Source: Marinifilum breve (GTDB lineage Bacteria > Bacteroidota > Bacteroidia > Bacteroidales > Marinifilaceae). From it: 64,000 bases of DNA. The notes under the pieces were generated by a model. That model was not told the origin of the DNA. It ran no database searches and was given only the letters and a program-made list of their open reading frames with translations. Both the position numbers and the translations under genes were made by a program. The DNA lies in contig NZ_QFLI01000001.1 of the NCBI RefSeq assembly GCF_003202155.1, forward strand, positions 558,001 through 622,000, written 5' to 3'. Shown here in pieces: positions 44,679-53,390 of this stretch (the stretch's first letter is position 1; each line of letters opens with the position of its first letter).

Positions 44679-44944
44679 ATCGGGAAACCGATATTTCATT
44701 TATAAGGTTCTTTAAATGAACCTAAATATATCCCACAAACATATATTCCGCTTGTATTGTACTTTGCAGTTGTTGTAAATTATAAATAAGTATGATGTAT
44801 AGCGTAAACTTATTACTTGAAACAGGCAGATTCATAAGATCACCCATTGAAAGAAACTAAAAGTATCCGGTGGCTTATTGATTATTTCGTTCATACAAGC
44901 GCTATAAATGAAATAATTTGTGGACAAACAATAAGTCACCGGAT
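44679..44944. other. Hairpin-rich non-coding stretch, possible structured RNA
   Basis: Four successive inverted repeats: ATCGG-GAAA-CCGAT (44679-44692, GNRA loop), AGGTTC/GAACCT (44705-44723), AATAAGT/ACTTATT (44785-44814) and a long one with 16-base arms (44865-44880 and 44929-44944, one mismatch) holding an inner 8-bp stem (44881-44888 with 44910-44917). No open frame of note. The last could alternatively be an 80-bp MITE-like remnant, but no target duplication is visible. Confidence 0.4.
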
Positions 44945-45068
44945 TAAAACAAAGTCTCCCTAAATGAACAAATAAATTTTAATGTATCCAATTTTAACAC
45001 TTACTGTAAGCAATTGAAAAGCTAGCCCCAATGCCAGAAAATCAGCCGAAAATGAGATGAAAATCTGC

Positions 45069-45489
45069 GTTTATAACACAGTAAGCTTGGGGAATGATAC
45101 AAAGCGTGTTGGTTTACGATACAGAGCGACTTGTTTACGACACAAAAAGTTTCGGGGATGACATAGCGGCCCCGGTTTATGACACAAAAAAGTGCGGGGA
45201 CCACACAAAGAGATCTGTTTTCGATACAGAGCGACGCGTTTTCGATACAAAAAGTTTCGGGGATGACACAGCGAGCTCGGTTTATGACACAAAAAAGTGC
45301 GGGGACGACACAAAGAGATCTGTTTGCGATACAGAGCGACACGTTTTCGACACAAAAAGTTTCGGGGATGACACAGCGAGCTCGGTTTATGACACAAAAA
45401 AGTGCGGGGATGACACAAAAACATCTGTTAACGATACAGAGCAAGCTGTTTTCTACACAAAAAGTTGTGGGAAAGACACAGAAGCCTAT
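45069..45489 (+). repeat. Array of about 20 units of a 21-bp tandem repeat
   Basis: Units have the form GTTTWYGAYACARARAGYNNN or GGGGAYGACACARNGNNNNNN, each with a GAYACARA core. Five units of different sub-types make a 105-bp higher-order period, seen about 3.5 times between 45112 and 45489. The first pair of units is offset by one base. Because 21 is a multiple of 3, several frames stay open on both strands (for example 45094-45504, giving DT(K/E)-rich heptads), so open frames here do not prove coding. Not a CRISPR: no constant repeat with unique spacers. Confidence 0.9.
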
Positions 45490-45644
45490 ATTATGCTGCT
45501 TTAAAGAACGAACTCTCTCTCCTATCCATTGATAGACTACTGGACGAATTTATAAGCGTCTAAAATACCACTTGTACATACCAATTATTATTTACCTGAC
45601 ATGTTTCTGCCCATGCAGTGCCTGTCATTAAAACTACTAATATC

Positions 45645-46559
45645 ATGAAAAGAGTATTTTTTACTTATCGAGAAATGAAAAGAAGATTGGAAGACTTCTA
45701 TAGTGAAAACCAGGCTAAAATTGATGCCATTCCTGTTCTGAAGGAAATTTTTGATGCCCTCTTTGCGAGCTTCATCAAATTTGAACTGTCTTGGGAAATT
45801 CTTACACAGGATTATTCCGGTTCTACCCTAAGCAAAAAGAATGTGAAAGTTCAGTTGGCCAAGCATCTCTCCAAATGCAATATGCTGGTGTACAACTATT
45901 GTATTAAAAATGAGATCACAGATGAATTGCCTAATTTTAAAGGGAGTGATGTTTATTTGAATCGCCTTTCGGATGAAAAATTGATTAGCCGTAGTGAATA
46001 CAGCATTCAATACCTGGTAAAAATGGGTGAAAGCATCAGTGAAACAGGCCTTGTCGCCCAGGATTTGGAAGATTTGAAAAGCTTGTTTACCAACTACGAA
46101 GCCATGGCTCCGAGGCCAAAGGTTTTGATTGGCAAGCAGAAAATTGCCCAACAAGACCTAAGTGATGCTCATGCTGATGGTCTGCACATCATTCAGGAAA
46201 GGTTGGACAAGGTGATGGAATCGATGTTTGAGGAAGCTGAACCCGATTTCTATCATACCTATGTGGAAGCCTCGGAAATTGAGAAGCCCAACTCCAGTAA
46301 ACTGGCGGTAAAAGGTTCAATTTTGGACAAGAGCACCAAATTACCCGTTCCACAAGCTCACGTGATCATTGAATCCATCGATTTGGATCATGAGGTGAAA
46401 GGGAAAAAAGGAGGTTTCCGAATCAAAAAACTGGAGCCTGGTACCTATACCCTAAAGGTGGAAGCCATTACCTACAAAAGTATCAGTTTGGACCTGATTC
46501 ATAGACTGGGTGAAACCAATGTGCTGGAGATTGAAATGGAGGCTGTTAATTATGAATGA
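45645..46559 (+). CDS. Helical protein with C-terminal carboxypeptidase-regulatory-like beta domain
   Basis: 304 residues from the ATG at 45645 (MKRVFFTYREMKRRLEDFYSEN); a GTG nine codons upstream would add a poorly coding-like stretch. Residues 1-215 are predicted alpha-helical, with no signal peptide, family not recognised with confidence. From about 225 the sequence LAVKGSILDKSTKLPVPQAHVIIES...GGFRIKKLEPGTYTLKVEAITYKS is a CarboxypepD_reg-like (Ig-like) domain usually found in surface proteins and TonB receptors, so its presence in a protein without export signal is odd. It lies between two repeat clusters. Confidence 0.65.
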   Translation: MKRVFFTYREMKRRLEDFYSENQAKIDAIPVLKEIFDALFASFIKFELSWEILTQDYSGSTLSKKNVKVQLAKHLSKCNMLVYNYCIKNEITDELPNFKGSDVYLNRLSDEKLISRSEYSIQYLVKMGESISETGLVAQDLEDLKSLFTNYEAMAPRPKVLIGKQKIAQQDLSDAHADGLHIIQERLDKVMESMFEEAEPDFYHTYVEASEIEKPNSSKLAVKGSILDKSTKLPVPQAHVIIESIDLDHEVKGKKGGFRIKKLEPGTYTLKVEAITYKSISLDLIHRLGETNVLEIEMEAVNYE

Positions 46560-46758
46560 TAAATTATGAGTTATGAATGAAGAGGTGCGAACTCTCAATT
46601 AATAATTAACAATGAATAATAACAAGAGGTGCATTGGGTTGTGCCTCTTTTTTTTGTGGAAAGTCTAAAAAAGTTGAAAAGTCTTGAAGAGTCTGGAAAA
46701 GTAGAAAGGTAAAAAAGTAAAATGGTGGAATAGTCTAATGTTTGGTAAGGTCATTGGC
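46560..46758 (+). repeat. Repeat-rich intergenic tract
   Basis: After the stop come AATTAATAATTAACAATGAATAATAAC and then degenerate GTCTGGAAAAGTAGAAAGG units (46660-46740). No gene. Confidence 0.5.
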
Positions 46759-46968
46759 AAATAAAGCCCCAGAGGGGCGTAATCTTTATAGCCTTGGGTA
46801 AATGAGCAAAGCGAATGCAGCTCAAGGTATATTTGGTTCATGTAAATATCGTCGCAACTAAAAACATTTATTGATGATGATTGCTCACATGCGACGGAAG
46901 AAATCTAATGTCGTAATGTATTGAAGAATAAAAGAGTCTGGAAAAGTGGAATGGTGGAAAGGAGAAAA
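46759..46968 (+). repeat. Dispersed repeat R1, copy B (about 210 bp)
   Basis: Second copy of the 43885-44094 element, same orientation, about 90% identical by eye including the shared AG-rich tail. Followed by CAGTCATCCCGAGGAAGCGAGGG (46973-46995), another dispersed motif. Confidence 0.85.
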
Positions 46969-47070
46969 TTGCAGTCATCCCGAGGAAGCGAGGGCTCTCT
47001 CTATCAATTGGTAATTAATAATGAACAATTAGGGCTTCGACTACACTCAGCCACCAAGAACTTGAAGAAC

Positions 47071-47194
47071 TAGACGCAGATCTTAATGATGGATATGATT
47101 TTCGCAGATAAGCTTTGACCACAGATGTACACAAATAAACACAGATGAAAACAGACAGCTTTCAGCAGGCAGTTCGAACTAGTTGTCATCCCAA
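47071..47194 (+). repeat. Dispersed repeat R2, copy B (124 bp)
   Basis: Second copy of 43671-43794, same orientation, 6 differences. Here R2 follows R1, the reverse of the order at 43.7-44.1 kb. The rest up to 47377 holds fragments of GTCATCC-type motifs and no gene. Confidence 0.85.
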
Positions 47195-47377
47195 TCTCGA
47201 ATGGTCGGGAGAGGGATCTGTTGCCAACAGACCTGATTCTTGATTGTAATTGAAGAGATCCTTCACTCTTGCGAATTATCGGAACAGGCTATTCAGGATG
47301 ACCTAAAAACCCAGCAGTTATCCCAAAAAATATTGGCAAGTGCAGCACCTCCATTAAGAATCGATATTTAGAAAAAT

Positions 47378-47408
47378 AAAATCCCGAAGAGTTTTCTTCG
47401 GGATTTTT
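47378..47408 (-). terminator. Terminator after the Spondin_N gene
   Basis: AAATCCCGAAGA / TCTTCGGGATTT, 12-bp stem, 4-base loop, A and T runs on both sides; directly downstream of the stop at 47414. Confidence 0.85.
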
Positions 47409-47413
47409 ATTTC

Positions 47414-48109
47414 TTATTGGCTACTTATTTTTTTGAATTGAAAAGACATTAAATGTATCTCAACAGAAGTTCCATTACCCAGAGGTGCTTCTTTAATGGC
47501 AAAAATATTCTCTACCGGATCGGAAGGAAGGTTGGCAGATGTAAAATTCTCCCCACTATCGGTACCCGCATCATAGGTTCCAGCCTCTACTGTGATTTCG
47601 TCAAGAAATAAGCCATTTTCATATAAATTCACATTGGATACTGCAACAAACCAATCGGGACTTGGTGCAATCATACTTACCAAAGATACCAATGAATGAT
47701 CCTTGGTAAGATCAATTTCGAACTCTATTTCTGAAGTTCCCGTTGGCAAACCAGCATCTTTGATAAAAGAAAGTGCATCTCCACCGTTTATGAAAGCTTC
47801 AATTTCATCATCCAAAGGGTTGGTCCCACCAGTTTCTGCCATTTTTTTAATTCCAGGACTCGCCAAATTACCCGTAGTAAACAGACTGACTTCATTGTTG
47901 TGAACCATTCCTGCCACTGGTGAAAAATGATCATTCTCCGGGAAATTGTTGGGGTGATTTGTTTCATTCCAGTTGCCAGTAACAGTTACACTGTACTTTG
48001 CGGATGTTTCCATAGGTTGAGGTTCTTCTGTACTATCCGAATCTGAACAAGATATTCCAAAAAGAAAAATACTTGCTAATAATAAGTCACGTAATATTCT
48101 TAATTTCAT
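47414..48109 (-). CDS. Spondin_N domain lipoprotein
   Basis: 231 residues from the ATG at 48109; the longer frame starts with TTG. Signal LRILRDLLLASIFLFGISCSDSD shows a lipobox (GISC). The mature part carries the Spondin_N pattern: KYSVTVTGNWNETNHPNNFPENDHFSPVAGMVHN, then SMIAPSPDWFVAVSNVNLYENG and the metal-binding-like EITVEAGTYDAGTDSGENF. Bacterial Spondin_N lipoproteins are common in marine Bacteroidota, probably surface-exposed; role unknown. Monocistronic, with terminators on both sides. Confidence 0.85.
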   Translation of the reverse strand: MKLRILRDLLLASIFLFGISCSDSDSTEEPQPMETSAKYSVTVTGNWNETNHPNNFPENDHFSPVAGMVHNNEVSLFTTGNLASPGIKKMAETGGTNPLDDEIEAFINGGDALSFIKDAGLPTGTSEIEFEIDLTKDHSLVSLVSMIAPSPDWFVAVSNVNLYENGLFLDEITVEAGTYDAGTDSGENFTSANLPSDPVENIFAIKEAPLGNGTSVEIHLMSFQFKKISSQ

Positions 48110-48179
48110 AAGCTTCAATATTTTATTTAGAATAATTTAAAATAATGAAATATTTTTTAATATCAAACCATTCCTAATA

Positions 48180-48216
48180 AAAAAAGCCCAAAGAAAATTT
48201 CTTTGAGCTTTTGTTT
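48180..48216 (-). terminator. Terminator after the glycan operon
   Basis: AAAAGC-c-CAAAG / CTTTG-a-GCTTTT hairpin with A runs left of it (T run on the minus strand), about 50 bases after the aminotransferase stop at 48268. It marks the end of the long minus-strand operon. Confidence 0.7.
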
Positions 48217-48267
48217 TCAATCGGCCCTTCAAGTGCTAACTTGCTATCAGGGTAGTACACCGATTAA

Positions 48268-49407
48268 TTATTTCTTATTAAAAACGTTCAAAATTGCAGT
48301 TTTGATTCTATCTCTTTCTTCATCCGTCATGTTAGAACCTGACGGAAGACACAAACCATCTTCAAACAATTTTTCTGAAGTACCGTCTCCGTAGAATGGA
48401 CAATCAGCAAATACAGGCTGCATGTGCATTGGTTTCCAAAGAGGACGACACTCTATGTTCTCTTTTTCCAATTCCAAACGAATCTCTTCACGTGTAATTC
48501 CATTCGTTTTTGATGGATCAACCAGTATAGATGTTAACCAGTAGTTTGAATAATAATCCTCATTTGGTTCTTCTAACAAGGTTACCCCATTTACATCAGC
48601 AAATAATTCCTTGTAGAACTCAAAGTTTGCACGTCGTTGAGCAACACGCTCACCCAATACTTCCATTTGTCCACGTCCAATACCTGCAACAATGTTACTC
48701 ATACGGTAATTGTAACCAACATGTGAGTGTTGGTAGTGTGGTGCATTGTCCCTGGCCTGTGTAGCCAAGAATCTTGACTTCTCAATCAGTTCCTGATCAT
48801 CAGAAATTAAAGCACCACCACCCGAAGTAGTAATGATTTTATTACCATTAAATGAAAGGATACCAAATTTTCCAAAGGTTCCCATTGACTTCCCTTTGTA
48901 TTTGCTACCTAAGGCTTCCGCTGCATCCTCTATCAAAGGAATTTCATATTTATTGGCAACCGCCATCAATTCTTCTATTTTACCAGGCATACCATAAAGA
49001 TAAACGCAAAGAATTGCCTTTGGTTTCTTACCTTTGGCGATACGATCTTGGATAGCTTTCTCCAACTGAATTGGACACATGTTCCAAGTATCCTTCTCTG
49101 AATCGATTAAAATTGGAGTTGCTCCTACATAGGTAATTGGATTCACTGTAGCCGAAAAAGTAAAAGATGAAGCAATGACCTCGTCGCCTGCTTTTACCCC
49201 TAACAAAACCAATGATAGGTGGATTGCAGCAGTTCCAGCACTTAAAGCTGAAGCATGAAAAGCTCCAGTGTATTTTTGCAAGTCTTCTTCAAAACCATTT
49301 ACATTGGGTCCTAAGGGAGCTACCCAATTGGTATCATACGCTTCCTGAACGTACTTCATTTCATTACCTCCCATATGTGGGGAGGAGAGCCATATTTTTG
49401 GTTGCAT
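48268..49407 (-). CDS. PglE-like DegT/DnrJ/EryC1 sugar aminotransferase
   Basis: 379 residues, PLP-dependent UDP-4-keto-6-deoxy-sugar aminotransferase. The PLP lysine lies in SFNGNKIITTSGGGAL (about residue 186), with AEALGSKYKGK (Asp/Ala segment) and SAGTAAIHLSL before it. The N-terminal IWLSSPHMGGNEMKYVQEAY and WVAPLGPNVNGFE are typical of the PglE / bacillosamine (QuiNAc4N) branch. It probably makes the 4-amino sugar handed to the PglC-like transferase. Stop and start overlap with the upstream fusion gene (TAATG). It is the last gene of the glycan operon. Confidence 0.85.
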   Translation of the reverse strand: MQPKIWLSSPHMGGNEMKYVQEAYDTNWVAPLGPNVNGFEEDLQKYTGAFHASALSAGTAAIHLSLVLLGVKAGDEVIASSFTFSATVNPITYVGATPILIDSEKDTWNMCPIQLEKAIQDRIAKGKKPKAILCVYLYGMPGKIEELMAVANKYEIPLIEDAAEALGSKYKGKSMGTFGKFGILSFNGNKIITTSGGGALISDDQELIEKSRFLATQARDNAPHYQHSHVGYNYRMSNIVAGIGRGQMEVLGERVAQRRANFEFYKELFADVNGVTLLEEPNEDYYSNYWLTSILVDPSKTNGITREEIRLELEKENIECRPLWKPMHMQPVFADCPFYGDGTSEKLFEDGLCLPSGSNMTDEERDRIKTAILNVFNKK

Positions 49408-51386
49408 TACTTTACCTCCGATAATTTTTCTTTGTTTATAACACTATACATGTTTCTAATAGTGTCCTCTACTGTATAATTAGCTTTCCAACTGTAAGAC
49501 TCAGCAAGATCAGTATTTACCATAGAGCTAACTTTTACTTCCTGAGAATCACCCAAATATATTAAATGCTTTTTATTATTTAGGTTCAATGAATTTAAAA
49601 CAGAATCACAATACTCCTTCATTGACAAGTTCGTCCCTCCAACATTAATTACAGGGTCAAGCAAATCCTTATGATCATAGCTTATAAAATAACGAATTGC
49701 ATCAACAGCATCTCTAATATCCAATAGGTTTATCTTATTCATAGGATTAGTAATATTGACAGATTCACCTCCTAAAATATTTTCAATAATCTTGGCAAAA
49801 AAGCCATCTGGTTTTTGTTCTGTATGCGGAACACCAACCACTCTTGTAAATCTTAAAGATAAAACTCGGGTGTATGGATAATTTTTATGAAGATCTTTGA
49901 AAAATTCTTCTCCTATAAATTTCTGGAATGCATAAAGGTTATTTATGGAAAGACTATTTTTTTCTTTCTTTACAGCATCTAACTTTTGATCGTAGACCGA
50001 TTGTGAAGAAATATTAATGATAAACGGAATGCCAGCTTTAGCAATTTTCTGTGATTGGCTATACTGAAAATAAATTGATTTAAACATATTTTCTTCAGAT
50101 TCATTAGCTCTTGCACTAGAGAAATTTACCAAAATATCACTTTGACAATATCTACTTTCTAATTCCGGAGATGATTCTTTTATTATAGATACACAGTTAT
50201 TACCATTGTACATTTGCAAATATTTCTCAAATGAACTATCTCTGCATATTAAATTAATCTCTTTATACTCTCCACTTTTAATTATTTCATTAACAAAGTA
50301 GCTCCCAATAAAGCCACTACCACCAAGTACTGTAATAATCTTTTTAGAATGTAGTTCTGAATTGGTTCTATACTTTGTTAGGCAAGCAACTTGTCTTATC
50401 CCTACCTTGTTAAAAGCTTTATTTTCCAGTCTCGATTTATCACCTAAAAAATCCTTAACCAAATAATCTACCTCATTGAATCCCAATTTTGCACGATTAC
50501 CAGTAATTCCGGTGAATCTCATGTTCATTTCAAAGAATAAAAAGCCGCGATTTGTTATACGTCCTTGCAGATTAACTGGTCCAATTACTTTCTTTGATTT
50601 TAGAACTTCCGCAAACTTGTTTATTTCATCTATATACTCAAAATCATCCGGATCAATTGTGTCTACAAATACGGGAACTCCATTTTTCAAAGTATTTTTT
50701 GAAATAAAAACACTCTCAATGTCTGAATTTTTAGAGAATACAATCTGCACAGATATTTCAGACATTTGAACAAAACGACCTGCTTCGACAGCATTTAATA
50801 TCGTCTTATAATTAGAATCGTTCTCTAATGGAAATAAATAAGGTTGAATGATATCTTCATCCTTTGCTCTTGATAGTTCATCCGGTTTTTTTATTATTTC
50901 AATCCCCTGAGAAGCTGATCCTCCAGATGGCTTAACTATAGCTGGAAAAATGGAGGGGTCCGGATTCTTTTTAAAATCTGTAACCAGGTAAGTTGGAACA
51001 ATAGAGCAGCCGTATTCTTTAAAATAATCATACCACTTATACTTGTCTCTACTTATCTCAATAATATCCGGAGAATTAGAAGCTACAAGTACTTCAATTT
51101 TATTCTCTTTAAACAGATTTATATTTTGAGCAAATAATAACAATTCATGATCATGTCCAGGTATAATAATATCAACCCCTTCTTGCTTACTAATATTTAG
51201 TATAAACTCAAGATAGTTTTCGGAATATATACCTGGAGTAATATGAAACTTATGACAATAATCGAATGCAAACACATTTTCGTTCATATCACAACCAATA
51301 ATTAAATCTCTTCCTGTTAAATTTAGAGAATCTAAAACTGATTGCCCAACTCCTGATCCTGCACAGGTTACTAATACTGTTGCCAT
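49407..51386 (-). CDS. Fusion of a carbamoyl-phosphate-synthase-like ATP-grasp domain and an SDR epimerase/dehydratase
   Basis: 659 residues. Residues 1-340: MATVLVTCAGSGVGQSVLDSL start, ATP-grasp segments IFPAIVKPSGGSASQGIEII (about 148-167), and GPVNLQGRITNRGFLFFEMNMRFTGITG (about 270-297, metal-binding Glu and Asn). From about 350 KIITVLGGSGFIGSYFVNEI begins a Rossmann NAD(P) domain with INISSQSVYDQ and YAFQKFIGEEF (Tyr-x3-Lys-like). It joins a ligase and a sugar oxidoreductase in one chain, perhaps making a 6-deoxy-hexose carrying an amino-acid or formyl-like group. Substrate is unknown. Placed between the initiating transferase and the aminotransferase. Confidence 0.75.
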   Translation of the reverse strand: MATVLVTCAGSGVGQSVLDSLNLTGRDLIIGCDMNENVFAFDYCHKFHITPGIYSENYLEFILNISKQEGVDIIIPGHDHELLLFAQNINLFKENKIEVLVASNSPDIIEISRDKYKWYDYFKEYGCSIVPTYLVTDFKKNPDPSIFPAIVKPSGGSASQGIEIIKKPDELSRAKDEDIIQPYLFPLENDSNYKTILNAVEAGRFVQMSEISVQIVFSKNSDIESVFISKNTLKNGVPVFVDTIDPDDFEYIDEINKFAEVLKSKKVIGPVNLQGRITNRGFLFFEMNMRFTGITGNRAKLGFNEVDYLVKDFLGDKSRLENKAFNKVGIRQVACLTKYRTNSELHSKKIITVLGGSGFIGSYFVNEIIKSGEYKEINLICRDSSFEKYLQMYNGNNCVSIIKESSPELESRYCQSDILVNFSSARANESEENMFKSIYFQYSQSQKIAKAGIPFIINISSQSVYDQKLDAVKKEKNSLSINNLYAFQKFIGEEFFKDLHKNYPYTRVLSLRFTRVVGVPHTEQKPDGFFAKIIENILGGESVNITNPMNKINLLDIRDAVDAIRYFISYDHKDLLDPVINVGGTNLSMKEYCDSVLNSLNLNNKKHLIYLGDSQEVKVSSMVNTDLAESYSWKANYTVEDTIRNMYSVINKEKLSEVK

Positions 51387-51389
51387 ATA

Positions 51390-51995
51390 TTATTTAGTTT
51401 TTTGATAATTTGTATCTTGATCCAGTCTCACAATGGAAAGATCAACCTGACTTTCTACACCTTCTTTTTTAACAACTTTTATAAAAGTATTAAAGAGGAT
51501 TTTAATGTCTAGAATAAAGCTTTTTTCTTCAACATATTGAACATCTAAGTTCAATCGCTTTTCCCAGGTTGTATTATTTCTCCCATTAATTTGCGCCAGG
51601 CCAGTTAAGCCTGGTTTCACTTTATGTCTTGATCTATGTCTTTCTTTATAATATGGAAGGTAATCGATTAATAATGGTCTGGGGCCAACCAGACTCATCT
51701 CCCCTTTTAGTATATTTATTAAACATGGTAATTCATCAAGACTCGCATTTCGAATGAAACGTCCAAGTTTCGTAACCCTGTCTTTATTACTAACTAAACC
51801 TTTCTTTTTATTAATATCTTTCATTGATTTGAACTTATACAATGAAAATATTCTCTCATTTTTTCCAATTCTCTTTTGTTTAAAGAATGGGCCTCCAACA
51901 TCAATGAATACCAAAAACGATATAATTAAAAGAATTGGAGCAAAAAACAGTAACGCTACAAGCGCTACTATAAAATCAAATATTCTTTTTAGCAT
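51390..51995 (-). CDS. PglC/WcaJ-family initiating sugar-phosphate transferase (small monotopic)
   Basis: 201 residues, one re-entrant N-terminal helix (IFDFIVALVALLFFAPILLIISF, residues 4-26) and the catalytic Asp-Glu dyad in RNASLDELPCLINILKGEMSLVGPRP (about residues 84-109). The small size (no extra membrane domain) fits PglC-type monotopic PGTs, which place a phospho-N-acetylamino sugar on undecaprenyl phosphate as the first sugar. Overlaps the upstream gene by 7 bases. Confidence 0.88.
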   Translation of the reverse strand: MLKRIFDFIVALVALLFFAPILLIISFLVFIDVGGPFFKQKRIGKNERIFSLYKFKSMKDINKKKGLVSNKDRVTKLGRFIRNASLDELPCLINILKGEMSLVGPRPLLIDYLPYYKERHRSRHKVKPGLTGLAQINGRNNTTWEKRLNLDVQYVEEKSFILDIKILFNTFIKVVKKEGVESQVDLSIVRLDQDTNYQKTK

Positions 51996-53383
51996 AGCAA
52001 TTTGTTAAATTTCTCAACATCAAAACTAGAATAGAAGGTTTCTCCTATATTTTTACCTGATCTTGAAATATAAAAATCTTTAAAATCCTCTACTTTATTT
52101 AAAATGAAAAAAGGATTTGGATCATAAATCTCATTCATTTCACAAACACATCCTCCAAAATTTATACAAGCAACGCTTTTCTTCAAACTCAGAGCTTCAT
52201 AAAGTACTGATGAATTTACTCCTACAATATTTGTATATTTTCTTAAGGACAATGTTGACTCTTCACTATTATCGACTACTTTAATTCGTTCATATTGCGA
52301 AATTAGGTTAATTGTTTCCTCATCATATTTCTCTTGAGGATGTAATCGAATTTCAAATCTAATTTCAGAATCTACATTAATCATTTCAATCAAAGCAAGT
52401 ACAATTTCTTTACTATAACAAGGTTCTGAAACAACAAGAATAGTTTTTTCATCGAGCTTTTCATTAGAGTTAATTCTCATACTTTCTGAGTAAGCCCAAC
52501 CAATATTGCTAAGTTTTTCTATTGGGAGTCCAAATTGTTTTCCTATCCAGTTTTCTCCAAAAGTCAGAAAATAATCAGGATCAATATTTTCATCATATTT
52601 TCCGGAATACAATAATGTCCAACTATGGGTTACACCATGTTGCAATTCATAGATTTTAACTTTATTTCTTTTACATGCAGCTATAGCCGGGTAGTAAATT
52701 TCTCTATCTACCAAAAATATACTCTTAATACCCATAATCTTAACAAGAAAAGAGTAAATGCAATAACTTACATAGAATTCACCTAAGCCTATTGCCATTC
52801 TTATGAAGTCTTTCCAACTTAGTTCAAACCTATCCTTAACCTTTATATATAGTCGCCTTAAAACAACGTAATTAAATAGCATTGTAATAGGTAAAAAAAG
52901 AAGACCGAACAATTTTGATGACACTTCAATAAAATCGGTTTTAACAACTTTATCACTATTAACTCTTGGTTCCAGATGGTTTCCTGATAAATGTCTTTGA
53001 AATATAGTATACTTCTCTTTCTCTTGCATTAACTGAATTATAGGATCCGTAAACTTATCAAAGTATACATCATTTGATTTTTGCAACCTTGGGAATGCAA
53101 AAATTAAAATCTTAAACTTCTTTTGTAAAAAGATAATTTTTAAAAAAGAAATAAATGATTCTAAGAAAGACATCAATAGTTTACTCTTATTAGCCTTTTT
53201 AGTATATAAGCTATTAGTTGCAAATCCATAGTTATTGCTTAAGTATCTTTTCAAAAAAGCAAACCTGAAGATTCTCCAAAGTGGAACATTTAGAACCTTA
53301 TCTTCATATAAAAGCATGTCCCGTTCTTCCTTGGCAATACCTCTTATGATTTTATCAAAGTATCTGTTAGCGTCAGAGCTCAT
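51989..53383 (-). CDS. GT-B-like polysaccharide biosynthesis protein, family uncertain
   Basis: 464 residues. No confident family. A helical N-terminal half with basic and hydrophobic stretches suggests membrane association. The C-terminal half resembles capsule synthesis/CDP-glycerol-type GT-B enzymes: YELQHGVTHSWTLLYSG, DYFLTFGENWIGKQFGLPIEKLSNIGW, TILVVSEPC, EIRLHPQEKY and VGVNSSVLYEALSLKKSVACI (the usual donor-site Glu segment). So probably a sugar or sugar-phosphate transferase. It lies between the PGT and an acetyltransferase in the operon. Confidence 0.6.
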   Translation of the reverse strand: MSSDANRYFDKIIRGIAKEERDMLLYEDKVLNVPLWRIFRFAFLKRYLSNNYGFATNSLYTKKANKSKLLMSFLESFISFLKIIFLQKKFKILIFAFPRLQKSNDVYFDKFTDPIIQLMQEKEKYTIFQRHLSGNHLEPRVNSDKVVKTDFIEVSSKLFGLLFLPITMLFNYVVLRRLYIKVKDRFELSWKDFIRMAIGLGEFYVSYCIYSFLVKIMGIKSIFLVDREIYYPAIAACKRNKVKIYELQHGVTHSWTLLYSGKYDENIDPDYFLTFGENWIGKQFGLPIEKLSNIGWAYSESMRINSNEKLDEKTILVVSEPCYSKEIVLALIEMINVDSEIRFEIRLHPQEKYDEETINLISQYERIKVVDNSEESTLSLRKYTNIVGVNSSVLYEALSLKKSVACINFGGCVCEMNEIYDPNPFFILNKVEDFKDFYISRSGKNIGETFYSSFDVEKFNKLLC

Positions 53384-53390
53384 AATAATC

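Noticed and set aside
44865-44944. MITE with terminal inverted repeats
   Set aside because: 16-base arms are present but no target-site duplication or second copy is visible in the window; kept only as a possible RNA structure.
45069-45489. CRISPR array
   Set aside because: Units are contiguous 21-mers with only a short common core and no unique spacers; no cas genes nearby.
45022-45504. Open frames of 117-140 codons on both strands (DTK-rich on plus, Cys-rich on minus)
   Set aside because: They are a by-product of the 21-bp repeat, which keeps several frames free of stops; no start context, family or conserved end.
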